From positions 6,946,676-7,010,675 of the forward strand of contig CM030933.1 of NCBI GenBank assembly GCA_018136815.1: a stretch of 64,000 nt of DNA. Reading direction: 5' to 3'. Below the pieces are notes generated by a model. The model had not been told where the DNA came from, searched no databases, and was given only the letters and a program-made list of their open reading frames with translations. The stretch is from Isochrysis galbana (Eukaryota; Haptophyta; Isochrysidales; Isochrysidaceae). The position numbers and the translations under genes are program-made. Below, piece by piece: positions 21,561-33,049 of this stretch; within the stretch, counting starts at the first letter, position 1; every line of letters starts with the position of its first letter.

Positions 21561-21920
21561 TTTTTTCATCGCAATCAAGTACAAACTTATTTCTGCACTC
21601 GTGAGTAGTGAGTAAGAAGAACTATCAGTAAAGCTGATAGGGTCATGGGGGCCCCGTTCCCCCCTTCCTCCATCGCAGACACCCTCTGGGTGGGCCTGCA
21701 CACTCAACCCCAGCCCCTGCCTGCTGGCAAGGGCTGAGCTGACATCATTCTGGCCCAGACCCTCGCCGAACGCGCGCCGCGCGCCGCACGCACTCGCCTG
21801 CACTGGCCCTCGCTCGTACTGACCCCCACTCCACCACTGAGCCACAAACCACCTGAGCCGACAGGATGGCACCCAGGGCCAGCGAGGCCAGCGTGGGAGA
21901 GGCAGGAGAGGCCAGGGGCC
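21561..21920 (+). repeat. family E repeat
   Basis: It contains GGGGGCCCCGTTCCCCCC, TCCATCGCAGACACCC, GGGTGGGCC, CAACCCCAGCCCCTGCC, GGCAAGGGCTG and TCATTCTGGCCCAG blocks shared with 25556-25724 (minus), 56765-56990 and 63884-64000. It starts with a diverged hairpin tip (AATCAAGTACAAACTTATTT). Confidence 0.6.
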
Positions 21921-22959
21921 CTATCGTTTTAACGATAGTTCTAGACGGTAGTGTGAATGGTGTTGCTTGTGTTGCGGGCTGTGATGCACAGGCTGTTACA
22001 CATAATGCACCATACGCGCCAAGCCGCGGTACCTTCAGCAGCGTTGCAGCGGCATCCGTGGGGCGCAACGCGCGCCCGCAGTTGCGCTAGTCGTAGCGCG
22101 GCAAACGAAAACCATGGTTGTGCTTTGTGCTGCGCGTGTGCGTAGCTGCACCTCGCTGCGCTTTGCGTTTGCCGAGCTGCACATCACGTGCATGTATGAC
22201 GTGGCCACGATGCATATACCAGCTATACGCTGCGATAGAATCTGCAGTTGCAGTAGAAGCTCGCATGCATGCACGCAATGAGCAGCTGCCACATGTCCCC
22301 AATCGCAATGCTTAAGCGCAAGCGGATACATGTGTTTGTATGGTCAGCCATCGGCGGCGTTGCTTGAAAAAGTGACGCTGAAGCACGAAACCGCACGCAC
22401 ATTGGCATGGGCGCTAGCAACCAGCAACGTACAACGTACGCGACACCCGTAGGCGAAATACATCGTCAATAGCAATAGTAGTAGCAATCACCATCGGCCG
22501 ATTACAAGTACAAGCATTAGCACTCGCTGGCTAGAGCAGACCGCAGGCAATGCAGTGAGAGGAGTGGGATTGTGCCTTTTAGTAGGGGCGCCACGAGTCT
22601 GAACTCAACCAGTTGTGCATTCATGCGGCAAAGAAAGTCCAATTGACATGTGATCTTTCTTGGCATGCGCACTCATCAATCTTTCACACATCACATCTTC
22701 GCAGGCGCCCTCCGCAAAAGTGAGCGTGAGACTTCAACGTCCGAGAGAAACAAGTCCTTGGCTGGGGGGCCAAGCAGCAAGCCAGACCCTTTCATTTAAT
22801 CCGATCACTATCCTCTCTCCACTGGCAAAAATAACGACGGCATGGTGAAAGCGCAGCAGGCGGAAAGGTGCAAGCCGGGGGAAACAAATTCTCAGACCGT
22901 GAGGCTGGCCATCTTCTCGTTTGGTGTTCCAAACTGCACTCACATCTCCCGTTTGTGGG
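21921..22959. other. intergenic, nothing recognised
   Basis: About 1 kb of mixed-composition DNA between family E and the end of the eIF2D gene. The part nearest 22959 is probably 3' untranslated sequence of eIF2D. No supported frame, RNA or repeat. Confidence 0.4.
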
Positions 22960-25158
22960 CTAGTTCTTCTTAGGCAGCACGATCCATTTTTTGTCGATGG
23001 CATAGACCTTGCCGAGGTAGTCGACCACCTCGTTCACGCAGTGGCCTTGGAGCAGCACCTCTTGCTCCTTTACATTATTCCCTGGCAGCTTCAAGACGGC
23101 CGTCGTGCAGCCCAACTTGAGCTTCAGCGCCTGGGCCACCGCGTCTGGAGAGATGAGGAAGGATTCCAATCCGCTGACGTGAGTCTTATTGTGGCCAGCT
23201 GCGCGCTTCATCTGCACCTCAATCAATTTGAGCGCGCCCTTCTTGAAGAGTGGGGCCTCTCCCTCAACCACCACCTTATGGAAGATGTTCATCCTCTCAA
23301 TCAGCCTCGCCTTGAGGTCGTCCAAAGGGAGGTGGGTGGGGTAAGATAACCCCTTCTTCTGCCCGCCGGCGACCTTCACCAGGGCCTCGAGCAAGAGCCC
23401 GTCGAGTGGAACGGCGGCGACGTCCAGGCCGGTGCTGTTGTCACTGGAGGTAACAGGCTGCCGTGAGAGAGCGGCGAAGACAGTGGACACGTTGACGGCC
23501 GGAATATGATAGCCCGACAGCTGCGCCTCCTTGAGCCCAGCCGCTCTCATTGCGCGCACAGAGTCAAAGCCGTCATTCGCAAGGGAGGCAGCTGCAGCAT
23601 TCGCCTGCGCCGCGGACACTCCTGCCACACGCAGGAAGCTGGCAACCTCATCTGCTAGAGCGGAGGCCACCATTGCTGCATGGGTTGTGGCAATCGAGAG
23701 GCGCTCCAAATCGGCCGGCTGCAGCGAGGAGGCACGCATCGCGCGCACGGAGTCATAGCCCTGCTTAGAGAGCTCCTCGGCGTAAGAATCCACCTTATCA
23801 GCGGGCACGCCTGCATCAACTAGCCAGGTCGGCACGTTGGGCGCGCCCAGCCCATTGGATGCGTCGCCCTCCCCGCCGCTCGGGGCAGCAATGCGCTTCC
23901 GAATGTAGTCCTCCAGCACAGCGTGCGCCTCCTCGGCGGTGTAGTAGCCATTCTTGTCGCGGCCCATTTCCGTGAAGAGCACCCGCGTGTAGCTGTTGGG
24001 CTGCCACACGTCACTGACCACGGGCGGCTTGGTTCTCAATGCTTTGTCCTCATCGCGCGCTCCACCCATAGAGGAGTTGCCCGGCACAGGGGCGGCTGCG
24101 CCTGTGTCGGCGGAGTTCGAGCCTCGAGGCGCCTTCGAGCGCCCACCGCTCCCTTTGAGCTCAAAGTCGACGTAATCCTTTGAGTGGCGATCGACGGAAA
24201 GGATGGTGATCACGTTCTTTACCTCGCGGACCGCGATGAGCTTCGCCTTGTGCTGCTGCTTGATGAACTTGCCAATTTGCTTGTACGATGATTTCTTTGC
24301 GTCGAGCGTCGGATGGCCCGGCGGCCGGGCTGGCTGCATGTGGTGTGAGTAGAACTTGTCTGCCGATATGGGCAGCTCGGCGTCAGTACAGCTCGTCTTG
24401 AACGCGGCGAAGAAGCAATACTGCATGAGCTCGTCGGGCGGCATAATCTCCACCTCGCCAGGTGCTTCGCCATCCGCATCATCCTCATCGCCCGCATCGC
24501 TGTCGTCTGCGGCGGCCGTATTCGCGTCGGCGAGAGGCGGGGCGGTACCCTCTGAGGCAACGACTTCCGTCTCTAGGAAGCCGTCGTTGGGCACCTTCCG
24601 GCCGGAGTAGGCCCAGAGGGAGTCATGGTACACATGCTTCACCTCCATCCCCTTCCCCTTCATGCCGCCCGCCTTGATCTCCGCAGAGCCGACAAGCATC
24701 TTGCCCACTGCGATGGGCATCGCGTTGCCCTCTACGCGGATGCACCGCTTTTGCCCAATCTGAACGTCACCAAGTCCTCCATCTGGCACGATGACTCCCG
24801 GCAGCATCATGTCGGCGCCCGATGAGCGCTCCTTGGGTAGGAGGAACTTGGACACGGGTGCGTGCGTTACGAGCTCTGGCATCATGTCGGGCACCCTCCA
24901 GAGGGTCGAGAGCGTGGGGAAGACGGATCCGAAGCCATCGTCGAAGAAGGCAGGGGGTGAGTCGGCTGGTACGTAGAGCGTGCAGCCGTTTGAGCATTTG
25001 CACACGCCGAGCTCCTCTTTCCCGAGGATGGAGTCGAGCGCCTTCTTGCTGAGCGAAGGGAACTCGGCCATCAGTGAAGCACGCATCCGCTTGACCTCCG
25101 CCTTTCCCATCAGGGACTGGGTGGTCACTTTGAAGTCGCCCTTGAACGAGTTAGACAT
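22960..25158 (-). CDS. EIF2D: translation factor eIF2D (ligatin) with tandem SAM-like insertion
   Basis: A single exon of 732 residues starts at ATG 25158. eIF2D binds the 40S subunit and delivers or removes tRNA during non-canonical initiation, recycling and reinitiation. Domain order: N-terminal DUF1947-like segment (about 1-90), PUA (about 95-185, VQIGQKRCIRVEGNAMPIAVGK), acidic linker (about 205-240), winged helix (about 240-325), a second conserved segment (LFTEMGRDKNGYYTAEEAHA, about 394-420), SWIB/MDM2-like (about 585-650) and C-terminal SUI1 (about 655-732, VSGLESFLISPDAVA, LLQGHCVNEVVDYL, IDKKWIVLP). Between the winged-helix part and SWIB (about 443-566) sit two similar segments of about 60 residues (WLVDAGVPADKV...GYDSVRAMRASSLQPADLERL and FLRVAGVSAAQA...GFDSVRAMRAAGLKEAQL) that look like SAM domains. 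I do not know these in other eIF2D proteins. At 732 residues it is longer than animal eIF2D (about 580), and the insertion accounts for most of the excess. Confidence 0.93.
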   Translation of the reverse strand: MSNSFKGDFKVTTQSLMGKAEVKRMRASLMAEFPSLSKKALDSILGKEELGVCKCSNGCTLYVPADSPPAFFDDGFGSVFPTLSTLWRVPDMMPELVTHAPVSKFLLPKERSSGADMMLPGVIVPDGGLGDVQIGQKRCIRVEGNAMPIAVGKMLVGSAEIKAGGMKGKGMEVKHVYHDSLWAYSGRKVPNDGFLETEVVASEGTAPPLADANTAAADDSDAGDEDDADGEAPGEVEIMPPDELMQYCFFAAFKTSCTDAELPISADKFYSHHMQPARPPGHPTLDAKKSSYKQIGKFIKQQHKAKLIAVREVKNVITILSVDRHSKDYVDFELKGSGGRSKAPRGSNSADTGAAAPVPGNSSMGGARDEDKALRTKPPVVSDVWQPNSYTRVLFTEMGRDKNGYYTAEEAHAVLEDYIRKRIAAPSGGEGDASNGLGAPNVPTWLVDAGVPADKVDSYAEELSKQGYDSVRAMRASSLQPADLERLSIATTHAAMVASALADEVASFLRVAGVSAAQANAAAASLANDGFDSVRAMRAAGLKEAQLSGYHIPAVNVSTVFAALSRQPVTSSDNSTGLDVAAVPLDGLLLEALVKVAGGQKKGLSYPTHLPLDDLKARLIERMNIFHKVVVEGEAPLFKKGALKLIEVQMKRAAGHNKTHVSGLESFLISPDAVAQALKLKLGCTTAVLKLPGNNVKEQEVLLQGHCVNEVVDYLGKVYAIDKKWIVLPKKN

Positions 25159-25296
25159 GGCGCGAGCGGCGAGGGGGCAGAGGGAAGGAGGAGGCGCGGT
25201 AGAGAGGGAGAGGGGAGAAGGGCAGCGTGGCGAAGGCGAGGGCGAGCGGTGAGGGTGAAGGGGTGAGGAGGGCGAGGGAGAGGGGGAAGGGAGGCG

Positions 25297-25350
25297 CGGG
25301 GAGAGAGAGAGAGAGAGAGAGGGGGGCAGGGAGAGAGGGGGGAGAGGGAG

Positions 25351-25422
<72 letters not shown>
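25297..25422. repeat. GA/GATA microsatellite upstream of eIF2D
   Basis: Long alternating GA runs interrupted by GATA units (about 25349-25369) lie 140-265 bases upstream of the eIF2D start codon. On the coding strand this is a CT-rich tract. Confidence 0.85.
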
Positions 25423-25423
<1 letters not shown>

Positions 25424-26526
25424 GGGGGAGGAGAAGGCTAGAGTTTCCTCTCTCTCCCCGCGGCCCCTCTCCCTCCGTCGAGGGGCGCGGCGCCGAGCTC
25501 CTCCATCGCAACCAACTATAAGGTTAGGTTGGGCCACCCAAGAATATCTGTACATGTATGTGGTCGGGGGGGTTTGGCGAAGGTCTGGGCCAGAGTGGTG
25601 TCAGCTCAGCCCCTGCCAGCAGGCAGGGGCTGAGGTTGAGTGTGCAGGCCCACCCAGGGCGTGTCTGCGATGGAGAGAGGGGGGCGCGAGGCCCCCATTG
25701 GCCTCCTACTTATAAAGTAGTTGCCATGCGGAAATATATATTTCAGGCCCCCTCCCGTATTATTTTACCGATGGCCTTCATGCGCGCCTCTCGCAGCGAA
25801 ACACGAAACCATGCTGGATGCTGGGCATCGGCAGCTGACCCGGACCAAAGATCCAGGTTCTATGTTCTATACGCCCCCCGTGCTTTTCCCGGATGAGTCG
25901 CCTGACGTACGTAGGTCGGTCCGCCTCACTGCTGGCTGCTGGTCACTGGGTTTTCCCTCATTGTAACTTGTGGGGAGTTATAAATGGAGCCGGGGGTCTG
26001 CGAGGGGGGAGATTTGAAGGGGTGCACATACGTATGTGTTTGTGGCACCAGCACACACGTCAAGGTGTACGGTGTGTACGGGCAAGTGCGCTGAGGAGTG
26101 TCGTGATAGTACCGGGCTAGTGGGGGAGTAGTGGTACTAACGCTCAAATGTGTTGTTACTATGTCTTTCTATATTCCTGGAAAGGAAGGGATAGGGATCT
26201 AGGGACCAAGCCAAAGGGTGTGGCCATCATCATCATCATGGGCGACCACAGCTTCTCGGTCAGCGCATCGTTGGCGCATGCCGGTGATGGGAGACGAGTG
26301 TAGCATGATGGCTAGCAGAATTCTTTGACGCTAGAGGGCCTCAATCAAACAAGCTGCGACCGCACCGCCATGTCTGCACCCTCTCTTATGGGGCCACACA
26401 ATCGGTAGGATTTCCCTCTTTGTGCTCACCAACTATGGACTTCTTCAGTGTTTCAAACATCAACATGGCCAAAATCTCCGAGTCCACCGCTGGACCTGGT
26501 CGTGCCTGCAAGGTAGAGCCTAAACC
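25423..26526. repeat. family E (minus) and family H repeats, otherwise empty
   Basis: 25556-25724 is a family E copy in minus orientation, starting from a CTACTTATAAAGTAG hairpin at about 25708. 25868-26010 (family H: GTGCTTTTCC, GAGTCG, GTAGGTCGGT, ACTGGGTTTTC, TAACTTGTGGGG, GAGCCGGG) matches 63769-63880. A family-type tip (AACCAACTATAAGGTTAGGTTG) occurs at about 25508. A CATCATCATCATC run lies at 26224-26240. No gene found. Confidence 0.5.
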
Positions 26527-27337
26527 CTACTGGCCCGAGTTTGAGTCTCGTCCACGCGATGCCGATGCTTGCATGGATGCTACCATGTTGTTCGCCTTGT
26601 TCACTCCACGGCTGACATACGGAGCCGTGCGGAAGATGAGCTCAGGGTAGAGCAAGACGGCAGCGGCACCGCCACCAATGATTGAATTGCGCGCCAGAAG
26701 CCGAGCTGCAGTGAGCCGGCTTTCTCGGAAGCGTAAGAGCGCTGGCAAGACAGAGATGCCTGTCGCTGCAGCGACAATCAGTGAAGGGTGTTTGCGCCGA
26801 AAAGCGAGTGCTGCCTCCCAATAGCCTAAAAGAACGGAGCCAAGAGAGAGCAATCAGCCTACGAAGGCGCAACACAGCCAGCGGACAATGCGGAAAGAAA
26901 CCGCCATCATTGCCAAGAGGAACAGGTGATGGGAAGGCTACCTTTTGTTGCTTCAGAAGGTTCCATCATTGTGTCCCATTGATGTTGGACAAAGCCTGCT
27001 GCCTCCTGAATTCGAGACCGGGGACAGGGGGCATCAGCACAGAGCGAAGAGTGAGGCCACGCAGCGACATTGGCCGACGCAACTCCCATCACTCAAGAGG
27101 CTCCTCTGGGTCGGTGAGGCTCACCCGCAGATTCGTGCCCACCCTCCACGCCGCTTCACGATATGTGGTGACGTAATCGCGAAGTGGCACCATCGCAGCC
27201 AGGTTGCTTTCGAGATCCTTGATCCATGTCCACTGGCTGAGAACGTCGTCGATGAGCGTCCTAGCTTGAGAGTACTCTGCCTTACCCTTCTTGAGCATGT
27301 TCTCCTCGGATGGGGCCGGCGGCCGCTCTTCCGCCAT
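26527..27337 (-). CDS. small membrane-associated protein, RHIP1-like candidate
   Basis: Three exons on the minus strand (27337-27125, 27005-26942, 26825-26527) give 191 residues. Introns are 119 and 116 nt, GT-AG, phases 0 and 1; the phase-1 split falls inside a glycine codon. The N-terminus is charged and helical (MAEERPPAPSEENMLKKGKA). After YWEAALAFRRKHP a hydrophobic segment (SLIVAAATGISVLPALLRF) and a second one (NSIIGGGAAAVLLYPELIF) are probable membrane helices, and the C-terminus is hydrophilic. The layout (helical N-terminus, KHP-turn, membrane helix followed by R-rich LLARNS) recalls plant RGS1-HXK1-interacting protein 1, but identity is low and the assignment is tentative. Confidence 0.6.
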
Positions 27338-29833
27338 CGCCGATTGCAGCTGCAGCTGGAGGGCGCGGCGGCCGCGGCGTGACGAGCTCTTGGCGGAGCG
27401 AGCGGGCGGCGCAGGCAGACCGGCCCTCGGCTGTTAGAATCTGTACTAGCTCTAAAATTGTCGTGGAGTACTCTACTCTAGGAGTAGAGTAAGGAACTTG
27501 TGATTTTGTGGTTGTAAAGAGAGTGTTCATAGGGGATCTCGAGCGTTCTGGGTCGGGGGTCGGGGGCGACCTTCGAGCGAGCATTCTGGGGCTATCAAAA
27601 AAATCTTCTGAAGATTCGGGGCCATACACCTACTACCTTCTATGGCTATGGGGCCCGGTATCTACTACCCGGTAGACTACCCTCCTCCTCCTACGGACGG
27701 ACTACGGACAACTCACAGAGCCCTTGCCCTTACCCTTACTTACCCTTACCCCTTCCCCCTACGACTTCCCTTCTTTCCATCTCCAACTCTCCTTTCCTTT
27801 GTTTTCGGTTTTCCGGGGTCCGGCCCAAGTGCACTACCATGTGCCATGGGCCCGGTTCCCGGTTCAGAGAGTGGAGAGTGGAGAGAGGGGTCTGGGTCAG
27901 GGCGTCTGGGCAGGCCTTCTGACTTCTGATGTTTAATTTGTTGTTGTTGTTGGTTGTTGGCTACTTAAAGGCTATATAATAGGGCGGTCAAACAGGGCTT
28001 TTACTTTAATTAAACTTCCAAGGGTGAAAATTCACCAAGTCAAGATTGAGAACTCTTATCACGAGATCTTAGGGATGCTACTAGCTACTAGTAATAATGA
28101 TAATGGGTATACTAATGATGAGAAATATGCACATTTTCGACGCCATTTCCATTTCCACACACAGACCCGAAAACGTTTTCGCGCTCGTGCGAAGTTGACG
28201 TCGACCACGAAAGAGCACCAGAGGTGGTACGGTGCGACGCGCGCCTGCTTTCCCCGGGTACGATTACCACCGGGCATCCGGGCATGCAGTACAGACAGGG
28301 TGAGTACATAGCACAGAGCACTTCGCGGGCACACAGCGTCACCTGCGCCCTCCATCCACCTCGCACCTCGCCCCTGCTGCCATCTGCTGCCAACCTCTCG
28401 CGCGCATGCAATGCGCGGCTGGCCGCGAGACATCAAAATGACAGTGCTGGGCATGACGGTCTGGCCCATCACGCGCAGCACCGCCTCAGCATGGTGAGAA
28501 GGGTTGCCTGCTGGCCTCCTGGCCGCGCAGACCCTCGCCGGAGCGGCCACAGGCCGCTTGCGAGGCCACTGGCGAGGCCAGCGACCATCGCTGCAGCAGC
28601 TGCGCCATCGCGCCGCGCGCCGCCGCAGGAGATAGAGTATAGATTATATATACTACTACTAAATTCAACCACACTCTATAGCTATAGCTATGCTCATCCC
28701 ATTCATCATGAATGAATAATACTCAAAAAAAACACATCTGAAGATTCAGACTACAGGCTACAGGCTACTACTACTACCGCTAGCTATAAAGGACCACGCA
28801 CTCACACTCACGGTACCGACTCACGCCATCGCCTATACCCCAGAACACTCACTCCCTTTACACTACCCCCTTCATTCCTTTGACTTTGGTATCGGGGGGG
28901 GAGGGGGGGCGTGCACTACGACGGCCACCTTTGCCATCGGACTCCGAGGGGAGAAAGAACATTCCACTGGGGGCCGGTACTACGGTACTACCCCGCCCAA
29001 CCCAGCCCCCCCCCGCAACCTGGGCCCCTGAGTAGAGCACGAGGGGAGTTGCCGCAAGGCGGGAAGTGAGGGAGAGGAAGGGATATAGGCGTGGCTACAG
29101 TAGTTATCCCCATAGCCGCGCGCGAGGCGAGATTTAAAACGTTTTTTAATAAATGATGGGAGCGCCCCAAATGCACGACAATAAATAAACGTTCAACGCG
29201 TACCAGCACAGGCAACAATCACCAATATTCTTCAGTACATGACGTCCTCCGCATCTTTGAAGGATGCAACTCGCCTCGTGGTGCAGCAAAGCGCACAGCT
29301 GCACATGTTCTCGCAAGCGATCAACTAGTTGCCAGGCCCACTGTGCTCCACCGAAAATTCCACCATGCCATGGTGCCATCCATGCCAAGTCACCGTGCCC
29401 TCCGCACGAGGGCTCTCGCGGCGGCAGTAGCTGTTTCGCTCCTTGGCGATATGGCATGCAGCGACGATATGCAGCGGCATGGACGAGGAAGAAGAGGGTG
29501 GGGTATGAGTGGGCCTGAGCATGTTGCGGTAGTGCATCGACGCACGTCCTATCTCGCTCAAACACCAAAACTACGTCGCACAAAATCAAATGCCGCGTCA
29601 TCGCTATGCTTCTCCGTGGAAGCCTCACCTGCTGAAGCTCGCAATAATCTACGAAATCTCTCTCTAATCAAAAGAAGACTAGCCAAGTACAAGTAGTACA
29701 TACAAGCTTGATGGAAAAGGCGGCATCCATGTCACCAGGATCCCACTATAATTGATCATTGGGGCCGCGCCTCGATTCTCAAGCACGACACGACAATGAT
29801 TGGCTTCAGCCCCGAGAAAGGTTGAAAGGGCGC
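27338..29833. repeat. repeat-rich intergenic region (families B and C)
   Basis: 27470-27495 contains a TACTCTACT/AGTAGAGTA inverted repeat. 27600-27940 is a family B copy (TCTTCTGAAGATTCGGG, CTTTGTTTTCGG, GGTCCGGCCCAAGTGCACT). 27980 has a family C end (TAGGGCGGTCAAACAGGGC) with GGGTGAAAATTCACC following, similar to the right arm of the element at 16342. 28735-29145 is another family B unit (CATCTGAAGATTCAG) that ends in the GAGTTGCCGCAAGGCGGG and GCGAGGCGAGATTTAAAACG 3' module. The span 28000-28620 and 29150-29833 show no supportable gene; part of the latter is probably MON1 3' untranslated region. Confidence 0.45.
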
Positions 29834-31254
29834 TCAGTGGCGTGTGCCTGTCATGAACAGGGATTTTTCGTCCTTCCTCAACCATCGCAATAAGTGCATG
29901 CACGCTGCGACGGCAGCAGGCTGCATAATCAACGGCCATAGTGCCACATACAACTCGAACTCGACGGTGCTCCATGCGACAATCATCTCATAGTCGTTCA
30001 CGTGGATATACTCGCGCAATGGCTTGCCACCTGAGGGGGCCATATCGCCATTGCGCGACTGCATGATCGGATGCTTGTGTGCGGGAGGACGGGTGTGTGC
30101 AAGAAGAGGTGCGGAAGATGGCGTCGGCACATTTTGTGCTTGGTAGTCAAGCAACTCTCACCAACATATTTGGCCGCATGCAGCCGTGCGTGGGCTAGTT
30201 GGTATTGGCAGTGAAGACGCTTGAGTGCTGTCCGCTGTGCATATGGATTCGACGGCGGGATTCGCGGGCTTGTGTACTGGCCAGCACTGCGAAGCTTGAA
30301 CACAAAGTGGAACAACTCGGGAGCTACCGGCTGCATCGTTGGCAAGGGGGAAGCGAGCGCATCGCGCAGCGCCGGGAGCATTGGCGCGAGCCTGTCGACG
30401 GCGACGTCTCGGTGGGCCGATAGCTCGGGGAAAGCATCGCCCTTAGGTGAGATCAGCACCAGACAGAGCGATTCTGCAATGTACGAGATGTGCGCATAGA
30501 CAAATTCCCGAGGATTGTATTGGGGGAGGCAGATGGGTAGCCAGGACTGATCCTCACGGAATTGCCCTGCGTCCGAGCTCGACGATGCCACGGCATTCAC
30601 AAGTAATAGAGCATCGGATGGCGCTAGAACAGCAGGCTTCGCGCTCAGCATGGTCACGAGACGGCCACGTGAAATCATCAAGGCGAAGAGCAGCGATGGC
30701 GGGCGAGACTCGACCAAGAGTCGGGTCAGATCTGCTCGTAGATCTGGCGACATGCAGACGGACGGGAGAGCGTTGAGGAGGAAAGAAGGCGAGACTGCGG
30801 CCTGACTTATAAGAGCGCGCATAAGACGATCCGTCCCTCCAAGGAGAGGGCGCAAGTCGAATGAGGCATCCTGGACGAAGACTTCCTCCACCTTGGAGGT
30901 GAGGACGGAGAGCAGCTGCAGGTGCATCATCTGAAGCTGAGAGGAGAGGTAGGCGACTGTGTCGCCGCACGAGGAGGCTGCTACGAGTGTGATTGGCCCA
31001 CGCGGCAGAAAGACCACCGTGTGCGCGCCGGCGTGCAAGTAGAGCAGCTCATCGTCCTGAGCGAGCGCTGCGCCGACCGCGGCCTTCAGCGTGGCCACCA
31101 GGCTGCCCAGCTTGGCCACCTCGCCGAAGCGTGAGAAGATGGGCTTTCCCGCCGAGGAGAAGATGAGCAAGTGGCGCCGATGCCTTCGCCACGATGGTGC
31201 GCTCGGGTCCTCCAGCTCGTACTGCTTGTGCGCGGCGGCCGAGGGCTCGGCCAT
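29834..31254 (-). CDS. MON1: vacuolar fusion protein MON1 (SAND family)
   Basis: Two exons (31254-30162, 30030-29834) give 429 residues; the intron is 131 nt, GT-AG, phase 1 in a glycine codon. MON1 with CCZ1 forms the exchange factor that activates Rab7 on late endosomes and vacuoles. Recognised signatures: RHLLIFSSAGKPIFSRFGE at the start of the first longin-like domain, DELLYLHAGAHTVVFLPRGPITLV, SQLQMMHLQLLSVLT, FDLRPLLGGTDRLMRALI, FKLRSAGQYTSP, and in the second exon EYIHVNDYEMIVAWSTVEFELYVALWPL and LLRWLRKDEKSLFM, the standard C-terminal end. The start at 31254 is the first ATG in frame; an earlier in-frame extension begins with TTG only. At 429 residues it is close to the minimum for the family because the acidic N-terminal tail is short. 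Confidence 0.92.
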
Positions 31255-31880
31255 CTCGGCGCCGCTCGCTCGCGCGCTCCCGCGCTCTCTTTGTGAATCA
31301 TCACAGTACAAGGTAATGAGAGGGAGATGGGAACCTCAGGCCGAGCACTCGCACTCGCTCACCACCATGAGAGCCGAGCAGGAGAGAGTTGGGCTGGTCG
31401 AACGCGCTCAACAGACGCTCGTGAAAATGGCACACGCTACCGATGAAGGCGGCGACCATTGGGTCGACTCCCTCCCATTTTTTTGATTAGAAGTTAAACC
31501 CGAGTTGGTAGAGGCGCCGGTAAAAAAACCAGCCTGCAGTTTGCAGCCAGCCTCTTCGAGATTTCAATGTCTCGGCCACCGCCACTTGGACGGCAGCGAC
31601 CATCGAAGTCGCAGTGTCCGTCTGAGGCGCGATCCGCACAAAACGTAGAAATTTTACTAATGCTACGAAGTAGAAGGAAACAGGCTCGCTAGGTACAAGG
31701 AAGACGCGTAGGAAGAAAGCGGCACCATGGCACCATGATGGATGCATGTTGCAAAATGAAGAGTGATCCGGAAGAAGCACTTTGGGGACATGGATGAAGA
31801 CTAGTCTATGCGGGAGAACTGAACCTGAGAGTATTCCGGCCTGCCTACGTCGCCGTATAGGGAGCGCGTGCAGTATAGAC
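31255..31880. other. intergenic between MON1 and the WDL membrane protein
   Basis: The left part is the MON1 upstream region and the right part is 3' flank of the next minus-strand gene. No repeat family or further gene was recognised. The long frame continuing to 31487 is read-through past the probable splice site of the upstream gene. Confidence 0.4.
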
Positions 31881-33049
31881 CTAGGGCTCCGACCTACGAG
31901 GAACAAGGGAGGAAGAGAGGTCGGGCATGATGAGCCGAGTGCATCCAAGGCGCCGGGAACGCCGGCGGGCCAATGACGATGCCTTAATCCTCGTGACCTG
32001 ATGCAGCGTGCCGCACTAGCGAGCTGGATGTGCACCCAAATCTTCAGGCGGTCCACATCACGCCTATCAGAATGGCGGTGCATTTGATGGGCGGGAGGCG
32101 AGCTCACGGCAATGAGTCCTAGCTTGACCATTGCACATTGCCCACTCGGCTCTAGCTGGCATCCCGTGAAAACACTGGGTAGAATGTGCTGGTCGACTAG
32201 ATCCCACAGGCCGACCCACATGGTCAGCCCAGCGAAGACAGCAAAGAGTGCACGTCCACATTTTGCAGGGCTAAATGCCGGCCTTTGAAAATACCGCCGG
32301 GCTTTTGACGAAACCTCCATGTGGCTTACTCTTTCCTTGCCATTGGGTCGGGCCATCGTCCATGGGGTCGGGGCTTGGTGATCGATGGAATCTCCACCCG
32401 ACTCGACATCTGTCGTTGGCGAAATTGGCGGCTCCATTTCGACCTCCGTCTCGGTCGCCGGCTCGTGCTCTGGCAGTCGGCTGCAGCAGCTGCACCACCC
32501 GGTGCTGTGGTCCTCCGGCCCAACACTGTTCTCATTATCACCCGGTCCAGCTGGAGCGATGGAAGAGTACGAGCCGTTTGACTTTGCGTTAGATGCACCA
32601 GCGTCAATTACATGCGTCTCATCATAAAGAGTTCTGGTGGAAAAGAGGGCGAAGCCGCCTGCAGCAAGCATGAAGAGTTTGGCCCACCACTCTTCTGGCA
32701 CAAGATACTCGTCCAAGAGGTCCCACACGCCCATCCAGAGCAGGACCCCTGCTGTGATAGAGACCATGGCCTCTGAAACTGCAAGCGGGTGGAAATAGAC
32801 TGGTCTTCGGCCCTGAGCATTGCGGGCGCGTGCGATAGTGATGCCCGAGAGGAGTGCCGTCATGAAGACGACAGAGAAGATGAAAGGCCACATGTAGTGG
32901 CTCATCAGCCAGGGGAGGCGGACGCCGAGAATCATCGTGGTCGTGTCGTCCTCGTCGAGTTCGTGCGTCACGCCGCTGCGCCATCGCTTGAGCCCTCGGC
33001 CGTGCGCTCCCGCCTCGGCCTGCAGCGCAGAGAGCGCCCGCTGCCACAT
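31881..33049 (-). CDS. multi-pass membrane protein with duplicated WDL(L/V)D motif (fuseless-like candidate)
   Basis: Exon 1 (33049-32108) starts at ATG 33049. It encodes helices SHYMWPFIFSVVFMTALLSG, VSEAMVSITAGVLLWMGVW and WWAKLFMLAAGGFALFS, an acidic loop (about 150-235, DDs and a CSCCS cluster), then ALFAVFAGLTMWVGLW and MVKLGLIA. The motif GVLLWMGVWDLLDEYLVP is repeated as GLTMWVGLWDLVDQHILP, so the protein is an internal duplication. Reading on in frame past 32108 gives unrelated sequence. A GT-AG intron (32107-32016, 92 nt, phase 0) leads to exon 2 (32015-31881) whose CGTLHQVTRIKAS resembles TRTLYDETHVIDA after the first repeat, giving 358 residues in total. The WGLWDLLD signature recalls the fuseless family of metazoan membrane proteins; similarity is weak and the 3' exon is a prediction. 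Confidence 0.65.

Noticed and set aside
29146..29628. Minus-strand frame of 160 residues downstream of MON1
   Set aside because: MON1 already ends normally at 29834; this frame has no recognisable motif or splice partner and overlaps the end of a repeat.
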